DNA from: Spirosomataceae bacterium
GTDB lineage: Bacteria > Bacteroidota > Bacteroidia > Cytophagales > Spirosomataceae
Direction of reading: 5' to 3'
NCBI GenBank assembly: GCA_025455795.1
Contig: JALOLW010000194.1
Location: forward strand, 1-7,470
DNA: 7,470 nt
Positions 6,978-7,470 of the stretch are shown piece by piece. Within the stretch, counting starts at the first letter, position 1. The number at the start of each line of letters is the position of its first letter. A model generated the notes under the pieces. The model did not search any database. It was not told the origin of the DNA and saw only the letters and a list, made by a program, of their open reading frames with translations. Both the position numbers and the translations under genes were made by a program.

Positions 6978-7470
6978 TTATAACAGTTGTCCATTCCAAA
7001 CGGTATGTTGAGCAAAAGTGTTTGATAGCTCGGGGGCTTTTTCAAAAATCCCATAAACCGTCGAACCCGACCCCGTCATGGAAGCGTATTCAGCACCCAA
7101 GTCGTAGAGTTGCTGCTTGATTTGGGGAAGGATGGCGTATTTTTTGAAAAGTCCTTCTTCAAAGTCATTTACTACCCACTCGCGCCACTCAGCGACTGGG
7201 CGGCGGAATACCTCACGCAAATCCACCGCTGACCGCTTGGGGGTGACACCTGCGTAGGCTTCGGCGGTAGAGATGTGGAGGTTGGGATAGACCAATACGA
7301 TGTGTTTGCCCGCCAAACGCAGGTCAATGTCTTCAAATTGGTCGCCTTTTTCGTAACAAAACTGCGGGCGGTTTTGGACAAAAAACGCGCAGTCACTTCC
7401 CAATTTGCGGGCGTAGTCTTCCAACTGCGTCGTAGAGAGCGGTAGGTCGAAAGTTTGTTGGAGAAGTTTG
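6978..7470 (-). CDS. ispE: 4-diphosphocytidyl-2-C-methyl-D-erythritol kinase, C-terminal part (5' end outside window)
   Basis: The frame is open to the right edge of the window (it reads KLLQQTFDLP at 7469-7440) and gives 163 residues up to the TAA at 6978-6980. IspE is a GHMP-family kinase of the cytoplasm that phosphorylates the 2-hydroxyl of CDP-methylerythritol with ATP, the fourth step of the non-mevalonate isoprenoid pathway. The visible part has the LGSDCAFF motif, a Bacteroidota variant of the family's GxDVPFF, and the C-terminal glycine-rich motif MTGSGSTVYGIF. A full IspE has about 260-290 residues, so roughly the first 100, with the ATP-binding GLGGGSS loop, lie beyond the window. 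Nothing suggests damage: the cut is the window edge. A TTG at 7424 is an internal codon, not a start. The oxidase subunit gene follows at 48 bp on the same strand. Confidence 0.93.
   Translation of the reverse strand, partial: KLLQQTFDLPLSTTQLEDYARKLGSDCAFFVQNRPQFCYEKGDQFEDIDLRLAGKHIVLVYPNLHISTAEAYAGVTPKRSAVDLREVFRRPVAEWREWVVNDFEEGLFKKYAILPQIKQQLYDLGAEYASMTGSGSTVYGIFEKAPELSNTFAQHTVWNGQLL

Overview
The window looks like chromosomal DNA from a Bacteroidota bacterium, most likely of the order Cytophagales (Spirosomataceae/Runella-like; this placement is inference). The signs are a PorU-type C25 sortase with a type IX secretion C-terminal sorting domain, a promoter matching the Bacteroidota pattern TTG-N17-23-TAnnTTTG, weak or absent Shine-Dalgarno sequences, and intergenic repeats of the kinds common in this group. 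All five recognisable genes lie on the minus strand, so in transcription order they run from the right end of the window to the left.

Layout in transcription order: (1) the 3' part of ispE (non-mevalonate isoprenoid pathway), whose 5' end lies beyond position 7470; (2) a five-helix subunit III of a haem-copper (cytochrome c) oxidase, here without its partner subunits; (3) a 263-bp intergenic stretch holding a long imperfect palindrome and an array of GGTTTATC direct repeats that runs almost to the next start codon; (4) a secreted alpha/beta-hydrolase of the carbohydrate-esterase type; (5) a large PorU-family (PorU2-like) sortase; (6) a secreted M28 zinc aminopeptidase with its own probable promoter. 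Positions 1-194 hold no gene that I can support, only a weak terminator-like hairpin.

The first two genes are cytoplasmic and inner-membrane housekeeping functions. The last three all carry signal peptides and act outside the inner membrane. The sortase is expected to sit at the outer membrane and process type IX secretion cargo. The peptidase and esterase are probably periplasmic or secreted and would release amino acids and acyl groups from external substrates. Neither shows a type IX sorting domain, so I see no evidence that they are cargo of this sortase.

The most unusual feature is a 63-bp palindromic repeat inside the signal-peptide coding region of the sortase gene. It preserves the reading frame, its removal leaves a compact classical signal peptide, and in the mRNA sense its arms pair over 25 bp because all three internal mismatches become G-U wobbles. 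I see no new multi-gene defence or mobile system here, and no RNA genes, CRISPR array or insertion sequence.
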